DNA of 64,000 bases from Clostridium homopropionicum DSM 5847 (GCF_001263795.1 NZ_LHUR01000042.1:124001-188000); one strand, 5' to 3'; positions 47,618 through 57,601 are shown, counted from the stretch's first letter. Translations and numbers: made by a program. The notes: a model not told the origin generated them from the letters alone.

Positions 47618-49531
47618 ATGATAGTTTTAAGTTGCAAAAATATAAGCAAAGCTTATGGTATTGAAGTAATTTTAAGAAGTGTATCAATCAGCATAGAAGA
47701 AGGTGAGCGAGTAGGTTTAGTTGGACCAAATGGTGCAGGTAAATCAACTTTATTGAAGATAATTACAAAGCAATTGGATCCAGATGATGGAGAAATATTT
47801 ATTGATAAGAATAAAAAAATTGGATATCTTGCCCAACATCTTTCCCTTGAAAGTAGTAGTTCTATTTATGAAGAGGTACTGTCAGTCTTTCAAGATTTAT
47901 TAGACTTAGAGACAAAATTAAGAGAATTAGAAATAGAAATGAATAGACCTTATGATCCTTCTAATTCAGAATATCATGATAAAATAATTAAAGAATATGC
48001 AGTATTATCTGAAGTATTTGTTAATCGTGGAGGATATACCTTTAAAGCAAATATTAGTAGGGTTTTGCAAGGTCTAGGTTTTATAGAAAAAGATTATGAA
48101 AAACCTATTAACATCTTAAGTGGTGGACAGAAAACCAGAATAGCACTTTGTAAGCTTCTTCTCTCTAATCCTGATATATTATTGTTAGATGAACCTACAA
48201 ACCACCTAGATTTAGAGACAATTGAATGGTTAGAAGAATACCTTAAATCATATAAAGGTTCAATTATCGTTGTATCTCATGATAGATTTTTTCTAGATTC
48301 TATAACTACCAAAACCTTTGATTTAAATAACGGTATTGTAGATACATACAACGGCAATTATTCTGATTATGTTGAATTAAAGAAAAAAGCTTATGAAGAA
48401 AAATTAAAAGCATATACGCTTCAGCAACAAGAAATCAAACGACAAGAAGAAATAATAGAAAGATATCGCTCATTTAATAGAGAAAAAAGCATCAGAGCCG
48501 CTGAAAGCAGACAAAAGGCTTTAGATAAAATTGAGAGAATCGACGCTCCTATTAAGGATAAGAAGATTACAAAAATGCAATTTCAAACTCCCATAAAGAG
48601 CGGAAATGATGTACTCCATATTGAAGGTTTATCAAAAGGTTTTTCCGATAAGACTTTGTTTAACAATCTAGACCTAGATATTAAACGTGGTGAAAGAGTT
48701 GCTTTAATTGGAGAAAATGGTCGGGGTAAAACTACCCTTTTTAAAATTCTGATGGGTAAGGTTTCACCTGATAAAGGAGTTTGTGCCTTAGGTAAAAATG
48801 CATATATTGGGTATTATGATCAAGAACAATCTAACTTGGATAATGATAAAACAGTATTAGATGAAATTTGGGATGATTTCCCTAACCTTACTGCCACAGA
48901 ACTCAGAAACTCTCTTGCAATCTTTTTGTTTACTGGAGATGAGGTATTTAAAAAAATTTCTTCCCTAAGTGGTGGAGAAAAATGCAAAATAAATCTTTTA
49001 AAGCTTATGTTATCTAAATCTAATTTTCTTCTTTTAGATGAACCTACAAATCACTTAGATATAATGTCCCGTGAAGCATTAGAAGATGCTATTCTTGGAT
49101 ATGATGGAACTATAATTACTATTTCACATGATAGATACTTCTTAAATAAAATAGCTGAAAAGATTTATGAATTAAATGAAAATGGCGTAAAAACTTATTT
49201 AGGAAACTATAATTATTATGTAGAGAAGAAAAATAATCCTTTAAGATTCGAAGAACTTCTAGAAAACGAAGGTAAAACTAAAACTCAGATTCAATATGAA
49301 AAAAAGAAAAAACGTGAGGAAGAAAAAATTCAAAAGCAAAAGCAATTACAAGTTAAAAACCTCGAAGAAGAGATATCGAATATAGAAAAGCAAGTAGATG
49401 AATTAACTAATCTTCTTTGTCTTGAGGAAGTTTATTCAAATCCTAAAAAAAGCGAGGAAATCAATAAACAAATTAACGATTATCAATCTAAATTAGAAGA
49501 GCTTTACTCTTCATGGGAAGAAATCATTTAA
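47618..49531 (+). CDS. ABC-F family ATPase
   Basis: The 637-residue protein has two ABC domains in one chain and no membrane segments. The first has GPNGAGKST (about 38-46), LSGGQKTRIALCKLLLSNPDILLLDEPTNHLD-type signature and Walker B; the second has GENGRGKTT and LSGGEKCKINLLKL with LLLDEPTNHLD. A charged linker and a C-terminal coiled coil (about 545-637) complete it. ABC-F proteins act on the ribosome, as translation factors or in antibiotic protection. ATG 47618 follows AGGTG; the first in-frame GTG is less likely. Confidence 0.9.
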   Translation: MIVLSCKNISKAYGIEVILRSVSISIEEGERVGLVGPNGAGKSTLLKIITKQLDPDDGEIFIDKNKKIGYLAQHLSLESSSSIYEEVLSVFQDLLDLETKLRELEIEMNRPYDPSNSEYHDKIIKEYAVLSEVFVNRGGYTFKANISRVLQGLGFIEKDYEKPINILSGGQKTRIALCKLLLSNPDILLLDEPTNHLDLETIEWLEEYLKSYKGSIIVVSHDRFFLDSITTKTFDLNNGIVDTYNGNYSDYVELKKKAYEEKLKAYTLQQQEIKRQEEIIERYRSFNREKSIRAAESRQKALDKIERIDAPIKDKKITKMQFQTPIKSGNDVLHIEGLSKGFSDKTLFNNLDLDIKRGERVALIGENGRGKTTLFKILMGKVSPDKGVCALGKNAYIGYYDQEQSNLDNDKTVLDEIWDDFPNLTATELRNSLAIFLFTGDEVFKKISSLSGGEKCKINLLKLMLSKSNFLLLDEPTNHLDIMSREALEDAILGYDGTIITISHDRYFLNKIAEKIYELNENGVKTYLGNYNYYVEKKNNPLRFEELLENEGKTKTQIQYEKKKKREEEKIQKQKQLQVKNLEEEISNIEKQVDELTNLLCLEEVYSNPKKSEEINKQINDYQSKLEELYSSWEEII

Positions 49532-49561
49532 AAAGCACCGATATTATTATCGGTGCTTTTT
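49530..49561 (+). terminator. Terminator of the ABC-F gene
   Basis: AAAAAGCACCGATA and TATCGGTGCTTTTT form a perfect stem around a 4-base loop. Confidence 0.9.
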
Positions 49562-49692
49562 GATGGAATTTATATTTTAAATGGGGTTGGATTTGGCAAC
49601 TTGATAATTGAAAATGTTTACATAAATAATTATACTACATTAATTATATAATTTCTAGTGTTTATTTTAAAAATTTTGAATTTTTTTATAAA

Positions 49693-50139
49693 TTATAGCT
49701 TTTCACCACAATCAGGACAAAATTTCGCTCTAAATTCAATTTCTTTTTCTATTTTAGTTCCACAATTTATGCAAAACTTAGCCTTTAATTTAGCTTTTGC
49801 TGGATCTTTTACCGCTTTTAAAAGCGACTCCCTCTCAATAGGTGTTTTTATTACTGCATCTACTTTATTTTCCGAAAAATCTTCTAATTGCAATAAGTTG
49901 CTAGAAGATAATATGCATTTTATTTCATTGTTAATTCCCTTTATTCTGCTAATTAATTTATCTCCAGTGGTTTCTCTCATTATAAGATTTACAATAACCG
50001 TATTAGGTAAAAAATCTTTAACACTACTGATTGCTCCATACTCATTATCTATCTTTACTTGATATCCTTCATTTACTAGAATGTCCTTCATTATTACCTC
50101 TTCGAGTCTGCAATCATTAATAACTAGTATCTTGTCCAA
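49693..50139 (-). CDS. Pseudo-receiver domain fused to a zinc ribbon
   Basis: Residues 1-110 of this 148-residue protein follow a response-regulator receiver (ILVINDCRLEEVIMKDILVN, SVKDFLPNTVIVNLIMRETTGD, ILSSSNLLQLEDF, AVIKTPIERESLLKAV). The phospho-acceptor Asp is replaced by Asn51 (VNLIM), while the late Lys98 is kept. Residues 123-144 form a four-cysteine zinc ribbon (CINCGTK...CPDCGEKL). It should not be phosphorylated in the normal way. The partner is unknown. The start is ATG 50139 after AGGAGG. Confidence 0.75.
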   Translation of the reverse strand: MDKILVINDCRLEEVIMKDILVNEGYQVKIDNEYGAISSVKDFLPNTVIVNLIMRETTGDKLISRIKGINNEIKCILSSSNLLQLEDFSENKVDAVIKTPIERESLLKAVKDPAKAKLKAKFCINCGTKIEKEIEFRAKFCPDCGEKL

Positions 50140-50254
50140 ATTTTTACACCTCCTATTTCGGTAGTTTCAACACATTTCTATATAAAATATTATAAATTAA
50201 CTCTGAACATTAAAAAAGCTTTAAAATAAATTTATGAAATTAATAATTTGAGAT

Positions 50255-50335
50255 GTGTTTTGTAGGAAACTCCTTCTCGTTCCTCGAAGGAGTAAGCGAC
50301 CATCACCAAATCGCAGATTTGGGATGTCTGCTTAT
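50255..50335. repeat. Double stem-loop downstream of tsaD
   Basis: AACTCCTTCTCGTTCCTCGA with AGGAGT makes one hairpin, and CCAAATCGCAGATTTGG makes a second. Both lie immediately beyond the tsaD stop. The layout looks like a mobile or repeated intergenic unit; only this copy is in the window. Confidence 0.5.
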
Positions 50336-51354
50336 CTTTCTCCTAGTTTTAGGTTTGGAATAGCATTTAACTTTAAATTTGCAACTCTTCCATTTATAAG
50401 TTCATAATAAGCTGCACTTCCTATCATAGCTGCATTATCTGTACATAATACTGGTGAAGGGAAAAGAACTTTAATCCCTTTTTTTGATCCTTCACTAATC
50501 ATAGTATCTCTTAAGCAAGTATTTGAAGCAACCCCACCTGCGATGGCTATTTTGTCGACACCTTTCATTTTACATGCCTGTAGAGCATTATCTACAAGCA
50601 CATCAACAACGGCCTTTTGAAAAGAAGCAGCAACATCAGCTACATTTATAGCTTCATTTTTCATACTTGCTTTATTAATATAGTTTAATACTGCAGATTT
50701 AATTCCACTGAAAGAAAAATCTAGACATCCTTTTTCGTGAAAATTTGCCCTTGGAAAAACTATAGCTTTTTGGTTTCCTTCTTTAGAAATTTTATCTATC
50801 TTTGGACCACCAGGATATCCAAGCCCTATAGCTCTTGCAACCTTATCAAAGGCTTCTCCTGCAGCATCATCCCTAGTTTGCCCTAATATTTCAAATTGTC
50901 CATAGTTTTTCATATACACAATAAAAGTATGTCCACCAGATACAATAAGACAAATAAAAGGTGGTTCTAATTCTTTATATTGAATAAAATTTGCGCTAAT
51001 GTGACCCTCTATATGATTAACAGCAATCAAAGGTTTTTTTAAACTATAAGCCAATGCCTTTCCATATTGCACTCCTACTAATAGTGCTCCCACAAGCCCA
51101 GGTCCATAAGTAACTCCTATGGCATCTATATCTTGAAGACTAAGGTTTGCTTCCTTAAGTGCTTGCTCAGTTACAAAGCTAATAGCTTCAATGTGTTTTC
51201 TTGAAGCCACCTCAGGAACTACTCCTCCAAACTTAGTATGAATATCAATTTGAGAAGATATTATATTTGACATTACTTCTCTTCCATTTACTACAACTGC
51301 AGCAGCAGTTTCATCACAACTAGTTTCTATAGCTAATATCTTAATATCCTTCAT
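50332..51354 (-). CDS. tsaD: tRNA N6-threonylcarbamoyladenosine synthase TsaD
   Basis: The 340-residue protein has the start [16 protein letters not shown], the metal-binding [11 protein letters not shown], and the ASKH ATPase motifs [14 protein letters not shown] and IAGGVASN. With TsaB, TsaE and TsaC it makes t6A at position 37 of ANN-reading tRNAs. The start is ATG 51354 and it appears monocistronic here. Confidence 0.95.
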   Translation of the reverse strand: MKDIKILAIETSCDETAAAVVVNGREVMSNIISSQIDIHTKFGGVVPEVASRKHIEAISFVTEQALKEANLSLQDIDAIGVTYGPGLVGALLVGVQYGKALAYSLKKPLIAVNHIEGHISANFIQYKELEPPFICLIVSGGHTFIVYMKNYGQFEILGQTRDDAAGEAFDKVARAIGLGYPGGPKIDKISKEGNQKAIVFPRANFHEKGCLDFSFSGIKSAVLNYINKASMKNEAINVADVAASFQKAVVDVLVDNALQACKMKGVDKIAIAGGVASNTCLRDTMISEGSKKGIKVLFPSPVLCTDNAAMIGSAAYYELINGRVANLKLNAIPNLKLGER

Positions 51355-51544
51355 TTTTTTCCCCTTCTAAAATATACAAAAATAAATATTTTTATCTAGA
51401 AACCTAAAATTCTATACTATTATATCACTTACTTGAGTATTCCCCAATAGATAAGAATCAATTCTGGAAATAAGAAAATATCATTACCTATATCGAACAT
51501 ATGTGCTATAATGATTATAGCTTAATTTTAAAGGAGTTACCAAT

Positions 51545-52171
51545 ATGTCAAAGGATTACGCAAAGATTGTAATACAGGGTTCCCCTATTACAAAATCAAA
51601 CTTTAAACTTTCTAATCTAAAAGGAAGGTCTATTCTCCCTTTTAATTCTGGAAAGTATCATGATAGATATGCCATTTATGAACAACAAATAGCATATGAA
51701 GCTCGTATTCAAAATCCAAATACTGTACTTTCCGAATCCTTAATTGCTATACTAAAGGTATATTATAAAAGCCAAAAAAGGCATCCGGATACTACCAATA
51801 TTCCTAAGAGTATTTTTGATGGCATAGAAAAAAGCGGACTTATAATAAATGATGCACAAATTAGATCACTTATTATAGAAGAATATTACGACTCCGAAAA
51901 TCCACGTTTCGAATTAGAACTTTTTGCAGAAAGTAAATATTCTATGGATTTTCAGATAAAAAAAAGAAATACTGCTGAAAAGCCTATAGAATATAATCCA
52001 CCCTCAAATAAAAAAAATAGCAGTCTATTTGATAACACAGTAGGAAAAAAACATACTCTTTCTCCAACTTGTGAAATATGCGGAAAATCTATAAAAGATG
52101 AAAAAGATATAATCTATGGTAATAAGGGCAAGACACTTATATGTAAGCCTTGTTTAAAAAAGCTACTATAA
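51545..52171 (+). CDS. RusA-like Holliday junction resolvase fold protein with zinc finger
   Basis: The protein has 208 residues. Residues 5-130 follow the RusA pattern: IQGSPITKSNFK, a basic RYAIYEQQIAYEAR helix, then KRHPDTTNIPKSIFDGIEKSGLIINDAQIRSLIIEEYY, with the acidic residues of RusA's HxGRPDxDN and DD regions in related places. RusA cleaves four-way DNA junctions. Residues 165-208 add a CEICGKSI...CKPC zinc finger not found in the phage enzyme. No phage genes surround it. The start is ATG 51545 after AAAGGAG. Its activity is not certain. Confidence 0.6.
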   Translation: MSKDYAKIVIQGSPITKSNFKLSNLKGRSILPFNSGKYHDRYAIYEQQIAYEARIQNPNTVLSESLIAILKVYYKSQKRHPDTTNIPKSIFDGIEKSGLIINDAQIRSLIIEEYYDSENPRFELELFAESKYSMDFQIKKRNTAEKPIEYNPPSNKKNSSLFDNTVGKKHTLSPTCEICGKSIKDEKDIIYGNKGKTLICKPCLKKLL

Positions 52172-52183
52172 AAACCTATATTT

Positions 52184-53173
52184 TCATAGGCTTTTATAGT
52201 AGTTTTCATTTATATATTTTACTGCTTTTTCTCCAACTGAGTACCCTTCAAGTGTTATTTTATCCACCTTATTATGAACATACAGTAAATTCCCACAGGC
52301 AAATATTCCTTCTATTTCCGTTTCCATATTTTCATTAACTTTTGGCCCCCTTGAAGAAGTCCATTGATTTATGCCAATGCCTTTTAATAATTCTGAATCA
52401 GGTATTAACTCTACAGACAATACTATAGTATCGCAGGCAATATATTCTTCTGTTCCTTTTATAGGCACTTTATTTTCATCTATTTTTGAAATGATTACTC
52501 CTTCAACTCTATCAATACCTTCCACCCCTACAACTGTATAACATAACTTTAATGGAATATCAAAATCCTTTATACAATCCTCTAGATTTTCTTTCTTGCC
52601 TTCAATCTGTTCATTTACTTCAATAACAGCCTTAACATTTGCTCCCTCTAAAATTAATCTTCTTGCTACCACAAGAGCAATATCTCCGGAACCTAAAATT
52701 ACAACTTCCTTGCCAGGAATATATCCTTCTAGGTTAATAAATTTTTGAACTGTTCCTGCAGTGAAAATCCCAGCGCTTTTACTTCCAGCAATATTGATTG
52801 TTCCTCTTGGCCTCTCCCTACAACCAGTAGCTAGAATTATTGCTTTAGATTTAATTTCAATTATTCCATCAACTTCATTTACTGCATAAATTATTTTATC
52901 CCTCTTTAAATCGAATACTGTTGTATTTAATTTATATTCTATACCCATAACTAATATTTTTCTAATAAATACTTCAGCGTATTCTGGTCCTGTAAGCTCT
53001 TTTTGCATTATTTCAAATCCGAAACCACTATGAATGCATTGATTTAATACTCCACCAAGGTAGCCTTCTCTTTCTAAAATTAATACTCTGTCATTTCCTA
53101 ACTCTTTTGCCCTTATTGCAGCAGCAAGTCCTGCAGGTCCACCTCCAATTATCACAATATCCCACTCTAGCAT
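52184..53173 (-). CDS. NAD(P)/FAD-dependent oxidoreductase (GlpA-operon type)
   Basis: The 329-residue protein has an FAD site VIIGGGPAGLAAAIRAKELG (5-24), a hydrophobic NAD site VVILGSGDIALVVARRLILEG and GIFACGNLLYV near the end. LNQCIHSGFG keeps one Cys of the thioredoxin-reductase-like class. In many clostridia this subfamily sits beside an L-2-hydroxyglutarate or glycerol-3-phosphate oxidase and a DUF1667 protein. Here neither partner is next to it. ATG 53173 follows GGAGG; the longer frame has no ribosome site. Confidence 0.8.
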   Translation of the reverse strand: MLEWDIVIIGGGPAGLAAAIRAKELGNDRVLILEREGYLGGVLNQCIHSGFGFEIMQKELTGPEYAEVFIRKILVMGIEYKLNTTVFDLKRDKIIYAVNEVDGIIEIKSKAIILATGCRERPRGTINIAGSKSAGIFTAGTVQKFINLEGYIPGKEVVILGSGDIALVVARRLILEGANVKAVIEVNEQIEGKKENLEDCIKDFDIPLKLCYTVVGVEGIDRVEGVIISKIDENKVPIKGTEEYIACDTIVLSVELIPDSELLKGIGINQWTSSRGPKVNENMETEIEGIFACGNLLYVHNKVDKITLEGYSVGEKAVKYINENYYKSL

Positions 53174-53274
53174 TTTAATTCCTCCATTCTTAAAGCCTAC
53201 AACAATTCTATTATAATTTAAATTTCTAAAAAATAAAACTTGATTAAATAGTATAATCTTATTCAATCAAGCTT

Positions 53275-53820
53275 CTAAAATTCATATTCACATTTAGTAG
53301 ATTTAATAATTGGATTTTTTATTTTAATATCCTTATTTTTCATATCTTCAGGAAAATATAATATAGTCCATGGTCTTGAGGTATCTTTAGGTAGTTTCCC
53401 AAAATCCTCTAAAGTAAACTTAAAATCCGCCGTTGCTATTACCACATCATTTTCTATTAACTGTAATGTTGTATCTATATTAAATACTGTCTCAGGATTA
53501 CCATTTCTAATAAAAATGTCAACCATTAAAGATCCATCAGATTCATATTTAGTCCTCATAACCTCAAAAGTAATTTTATCCTTTGTAGGGTCTCCTAGTT
53601 TGTTTAAAAAATCTTGTAGGTATCTTTTAGTTTCATCATCAATTTTTGATGCATCAGCCATAGGTCCAAAACTATATTTTTGGTTTTTTACAATATTATT
53701 ATCATCTGTTACTGGTGCTTCATTACCCTTATCTTTATCTGAAAGATTTGTGTTGTTTTTTGAGCACCCAAAAAACAGAACTAATATAGGCAATATAATT
53801 AGAATAATTAATTTTTTCAT
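53275..53820 (-). CDS. Lipoprotein of unknown function
   Basis: The 181-residue protein begins with a lipoprotein signal (IILIILPILVLFFGC, lipobox Cys near 19). A short Asn/Asp-rich spacer and an Ig-like beta domain follow (VMRTKYESDGSLMVDIFIRN, ...TADFKFTLEDFGKLPKDTSR). The pattern resembles SLAP- or FxLYD-type domains, which sit on the cell surface, but no function follows. The start is ATG 53820 after AGGAG. Confidence 0.7.
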   Translation of the reverse strand: MKKLIILIILPILVLFFGCSKNNTNLSDKDKGNEAPVTDDNNIVKNQKYSFGPMADASKIDDETKRYLQDFLNKLGDPTKDKITFEVMRTKYESDGSLMVDIFIRNGNPETVFNIDTTLQLIENDVVIATADFKFTLEDFGKLPKDTSRPWTILYFPEDMKNKDIKIKNPIIKSTKCEYEF

Positions 53821-53942
53821 ATTATATTTCTCCTATTTTGATATTTATATTCTCCTGAAAAACATTGTAATTATATCACTCTATCTTATCTATGTCTAGA
53901 AAAGCATAAGAATTAATATATTTTTTTATTTCTCTCATAATT

Positions 53943-53974
53943 AAAATGAAGGCATAAATAATGCCTTCATTTTG
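53943..53974 (-). terminator. Terminator of the 60-residue membrane protein gene
   Basis: AAAATGAAGGCAT and ATGCCTTCATTTT form a perfect 13-bp stem. Confidence 0.8.
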
Positions 53975-53976
53975 TT

Positions 53977-54159
53977 TTACTTTATGATACGATTTCTATG
54001 CTCTACTAAATCAATTGAGCCTAAAACAATGTGAGCTAAACCAAAACCTATTATACCAGCAGCTATCATCGGAGCTACTTTTCTTCTGCTCATAGTTGCA
54101 CCTGTTCCACTAACAACTGCACCTAAAATAGTTGGTATTAAACCTTCTCGGATCATCAT
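53977..54159 (-). CDS. Small membrane protein (60 residues)
   Basis: GLIPTILGAVVSGTGATMSR and VAPMIAAGIIGFGLAHIVLG are two short hydrophobic, glycine-rich stretches separated by the basic loop RRKVAP, so it probably forms a membrane hairpin. No family name is known to me. The start is at 54159 or one codon later after GGAGG, and the gene has its own terminator, which supports a real gene. Confidence 0.65.
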   Translation of the reverse strand: MMIREGLIPTILGAVVSGTGATMSRRKVAPMIAAGIIGFGLAHIVLGSIDLVEHRNRIIK

Positions 54160-54256
54160 ATGAATTCCTCCTTTGTTAAGGTTATAATTATATGATTCCT
54201 CTAACTTACTTTTTTATTCTAGCTTTAATTACCGTATTTTTATAATTTCAAACATA

Positions 54257-55972
54257 CTAAAATTTAAATCTTTGTATTAATTTATTTAACCTTTCAGCAA
54301 TTGCAGCTTGATTTTCTGAGCTGTGCAAAACCTCTCCCATAGCTCTTGTTGTTTCATCAATACTTGACATTATTTGGTTAGAATTAGACGCAGTAGTTTG
54401 AGATGAAGTTGCTATGCCTTGAACTACCTTAGATATTTCATCAATAGTTGCATTTATTTCTTCAGCCATTGCTGCAATATCTTCTGACATTTTACTTACA
54501 AACAATGCATCCTTGTTATAACTTTCGCCTGTATCAACAAGTAATTGATAATCTACCTTAACATCTTTATCAATGAACTCTAATACATCCTGGGAATTTA
54601 TTGATAAATTTTTAAAAGCATTTTGTACTTTGATAATTATATCTTGAATATTTTTAACATTATCTGAAGATTGTTCAGCAAGTTTCCTTATCTCATCAGC
54701 AACAACAGCAAATCCTTTTCCCTGCTCTCCTGCTCTTGCAGCTTCTATTGCCGCATTTAAAGCAAGTAAATTAGTTTGTTCAGCAATTTGCGCTATAGAG
54801 TCAGCCATCACAATAATTTCTTCAACTACTTTTCCTTCTTCTATAGCCTTAATAATGTTTACTTGTTTAGTTTCATATAAATTTATAGCAGTAATTTGAG
54901 ACTTACTTCCCTTTTCTTTTATTTCCTCTGCTCTTTCTTTTATGCCAAGAGCTTCACTACTTCCTTCAGTAGATCTATTGGCAAGCTCAGCAACTCCAAA
55001 GTTTACTTCTTCCACCGAAGCAGAAATTTCTTCAGTAGTAGCACTAGCTTCTTGTGTTTCTTTTACAATTTCATTGGCAAATTCATTTATATTTTCAATT
55101 TTTGAAGTTACCTCTTGTACAATAGATGATAATTCTTCACTAGAAACAGTTACTTGTTCTGATTGTTCAATTATTTCTTTAACTAGCTTAACTATGTTTT
55201 CTCTTGCATTATTTAATGCCTTACTTAATTGACCTAATTCATCCTTACTATCTAGATCTAACTTAAAAGATAAATCTCCATTTCCCAAGGCCTCTGCAAA
55301 TTGTAAACCTTTTCTTATAGAGCCTGAAATATAAAAAGAAATTATAATTCCTAAAACAATAGCAATAAATAAACCTGAACTCATTAAAATTAACATAACT
55401 TTATTAATACTATCGTAAATTGATATATTTTGGCTATTACTATCTTTAGCCATTTTTTCATTCAATGTAACTAATTTATTTAAAGGATCAAACATACTCA
55501 CTCTAACAGTTTCTAAATTAGTTCCCATAGCTGCAGCTTCATTGTATTTCTTTTCTTTAACAAGGTTAATAATTTTATCTCTAACTGATCTGTATTCTTC
55601 CAAACGCACATTAAACTCATCCCAAAGCTTTTTGCTGTCTGCATTAAAACTTACTTTCTCATAGGATTTCATATATACAAGATTCTCTTGTTTTAGATCT
55701 TCAAGTATAGTTAATCTTTTATTCTTTGAATCCTCACTTCTATCAACAAAAACAAGTCCTTGTAACTCCGAACGAATATTTAGCAAGTTTTCCATTATCA
55801 AATGAAGCTTATTAATGCTAAAAATATTTTGGTTATACATAGTTTGTCCATTATCGCTAAGTCTTTTTCCGCTATATATTCCCATAGTACCTAATGCTCC
55901 AATAATTAATACCATCAAAATAAAAGCAGCTGCTAATTTAGTTCTGATTTTCATGTTTTTAATCACATTCAT
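54257..55972 (-). CDS. Methyl-accepting chemotaxis protein
   Basis: The 571-residue chemoreceptor has a first membrane span at about 11-31 ([21 protein letters not shown]), a four-helix-bundle sensor (about 35-190), a second span at about 192-214 and a HAMP domain. The signalling hairpin has the tip [41 protein letters not shown]. It senses outside or membrane signals and controls CheA. The start is ATG 55972 after GGGG. A fragment of a second copy lies upstream at 56092-56161. Confidence 0.92.
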   Translation of the reverse strand: MNVIKNMKIRTKLAAAFILMVLIIGALGTMGIYSGKRLSDNGQTMYNQNIFSINKLHLIMENLLNIRSELQGLVFVDRSEDSKNKRLTILEDLKQENLVYMKSYEKVSFNADSKKLWDEFNVRLEEYRSVRDKIINLVKEKKYNEAAAMGTNLETVRVSMFDPLNKLVTLNEKMAKDSNSQNISIYDSINKVMLILMSSGLFIAIVLGIIISFYISGSIRKGLQFAEALGNGDLSFKLDLDSKDELGQLSKALNNARENIVKLVKEIIEQSEQVTVSSEELSSIVQEVTSKIENINEFANEIVKETQEASATTEEISASVEEVNFGVAELANRSTEGSSEALGIKERAEEIKEKGSKSQITAINLYETKQVNIIKAIEEGKVVEEIIVMADSIAQIAEQTNLLALNAAIEAARAGEQGKGFAVVADEIRKLAEQSSDNVKNIQDIIIKVQNAFKNLSINSQDVLEFIDKDVKVDYQLLVDTGESYNKDALFVSKMSEDIAAMAEEINATIDEISKVVQGIATSSQTTASNSNQIMSSIDETTRAMGEVLHSSENQAAIAERLNKLIQRFKF

Positions 55973-56091
55973 TCTACCCCTCCTTTTTATTATTTATTTT
56001 ATTATAAATTATATTTCGTAAAAAAACACTCTAATCTTTACATATTACAGTGTTTTTTACCAACATTACTTATAATTTAAATTCATCTATT

Positions 56092-56161
56092 ATCTGACAT
56101 CTTACTTACAAACTGAGCATCCTTATCATAACTTTCTCCTGTATTAACTAACAGCTTTATA
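56092..56161 (-). pseudogene. 70-base relic of a duplicated chemoreceptor gene
   Basis: On the minus strand it encodes KLLVNTGESYDKDAQFVSKMSDN. This corresponds to [23 protein letters not shown] in the chemoreceptor at 54257 (DNA at about 54484-54550). The rest of the copy is gone. It indicates a tandem chemoreceptor duplication that has been deleted. Confidence 0.75.
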
Positions 56162-56331
56162 TTTTTAAACTAATTTTATTTAAACTATAAGAATTATCAT
56201 TAGTCATAAAGACAACTTGTAAACATTATAATAAAATATTCTAAATTTTTCATAATAATAATACATATAATAGAAAAAATAGACAAAATATGATATCATA
56301 TTATATGTATCTAGGGAAGGTGGAATGCTTA

Positions 56332-56682
56332 ATGGATAATAAAATACAAGCAACCAAAAAAGCCGAAATAAATATGCGTTTTTCAGAATTTGAAATGCCT
56401 CCAATGCAAGATGTACTAATAGTAGGTAAAAGAGCACCCATTGGACCAGAAGCAGCAAGAAGAATGGTAGATATACTTTCACCAGATCAATATGAAATAA
56501 TTAGAGTTGAACATGAGTATGTTGAGGCTATTGTTGTAAGAAGGTCTATATTAAATATGTTATCAAAGGATAAACTTGTTCCTATAATTATGTCGGAGGG
56601 AGGGCGAATTGCTAACGAATCAATGATTATAAAAGCTCAAGTAACTATAACTCTTAATGTTAGCAAGTCTATCGATTTATGA
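56332..56682 (+). CDS. Unrecognised 116-residue protein coupled to a GGDEF gene
   Basis: The protein has no signal peptide or membrane span. Its core PMQDVLIVGKRAPIGPEAARR followed by VDILSPDQYEIIRVEHEYVEAIVV and LVPIIMSEGGRIANESMI looks like a compact alpha/beta fold. I do not recognise the family. ATG 56332 follows AAGGTGG. Its stop codon overlaps the next start (ATGATG), so it is translationally coupled to the GGDEF protein and probably works with it. Confidence 0.55.
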   Translation: MDNKIQATKKAEINMRFSEFEMPPMQDVLIVGKRAPIGPEAARRMVDILSPDQYEIIRVEHEYVEAIVVRRSILNMLSKDKLVPIIMSEGGRIANESMIIKAQVTITLNVSKSIDL

Positions 56683-57542
56683 TGCAGCAAGTTCTAAATA
56701 TAGTAGATAGAAATTTTATGAAGGTTGACATTCTGAACGGGGTAAGACGTGTTCAGTATGCTTTCTATGAAAAAAATGTAGAATGCTTTCTTGCCTATGA
56801 TAATGATACATTAGCTGGTGTTGTAACTAAAAAAGAACTAGTTGGGGCTCATCCAAACAGAATTGTTGCTGATGTAATGTCTAATAGATTCATCTTTGTT
56901 AATTGTTATGCACACATTTGGAATGTCAAGGAAATATTCGATTTAAATAAATATATTGATATTGTACTTGTGAAAAACGAAGATGATATAGAAGGATATA
57001 TATCAAGAACAGCTTTAAATATAGAATTGGGTAAACACATAGATTTACTTACAGGCTTGTATAAAAGTGAATATATGTTCTATAATGCTTATAATCTTTT
57101 AAAAAACGGAACACAACTAGCAATACTTTTTATAGATTTGGACAATTTCGGGTATATAGATAAAAAATATGGTCATATAAATGGAGATGCAATATTAAAA
57201 AATGTAGCAAATATACTAAAAGATACTCTTGAACCAAATTCTTACTTGTGTAGATATGCCGGGGATGAATTTGCAATAGTAACTTCATATTGTATAGAGA
57301 ATAGCAGGCTACTTGCGGAAAAAATAATCAGCTCAATAAATACATATCCATTTTCAAATGGCATACCGGTCTCAGCATCAATAGGAATTACAGGATGCAG
57401 TATAAATAATAGTAAAATTAAAAATATATCAGAATTAATAAATAAACTTGTGAACATTGCAAGTTTAGCATCCACAAAGGCAAAACAAAATATTAATAAT
57501 TCAATTATTATTGAGGATGTAGATATAAATGCAATTGCATAA
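56679..57542 (+). CDS. GGDEF-domain protein with N-terminal CBS-like module
   Basis: The protein has 287 residues. Residues 1-115 look like a CBS pair (FLAYDNDTLAGVVTKKELVG, RIVADVMSNRFIFVNCYAHI, EGYISRTALNIEL). Residues 125-285 are a GGDEF domain starting LTGLYKSEYMF with IDLDNFGYIDKKYGH. The active-site loop reads YAGDEFAIV: A in the first place is found in some active diguanylate cyclases. It may make c-di-GMP in answer to a nucleotide bound by the CBS part. The N-terminus resembles the CBS part of the EAL protein at 29010. Confidence 0.75.
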   Translation: MMQQVLNIVDRNFMKVDILNGVRRVQYAFYEKNVECFLAYDNDTLAGVVTKKELVGAHPNRIVADVMSNRFIFVNCYAHIWNVKEIFDLNKYIDIVLVKNEDDIEGYISRTALNIELGKHIDLLTGLYKSEYMFYNAYNLLKNGTQLAILFIDLDNFGYIDKKYGHINGDAILKNVANILKDTLEPNSYLCRYAGDEFAIVTSYCIENSRLLAEKIISSINTYPFSNGIPVSASIGITGCSINNSKIKNISELINKLVNIASLASTKAKQNINNSIIIEDVDINAIA

Positions 57543-57601
57543 ATAAAAAGTTAAACATTGGATTACTACTTATTTTATATTCGGAGCCCATTTGATTAAA
57601 A

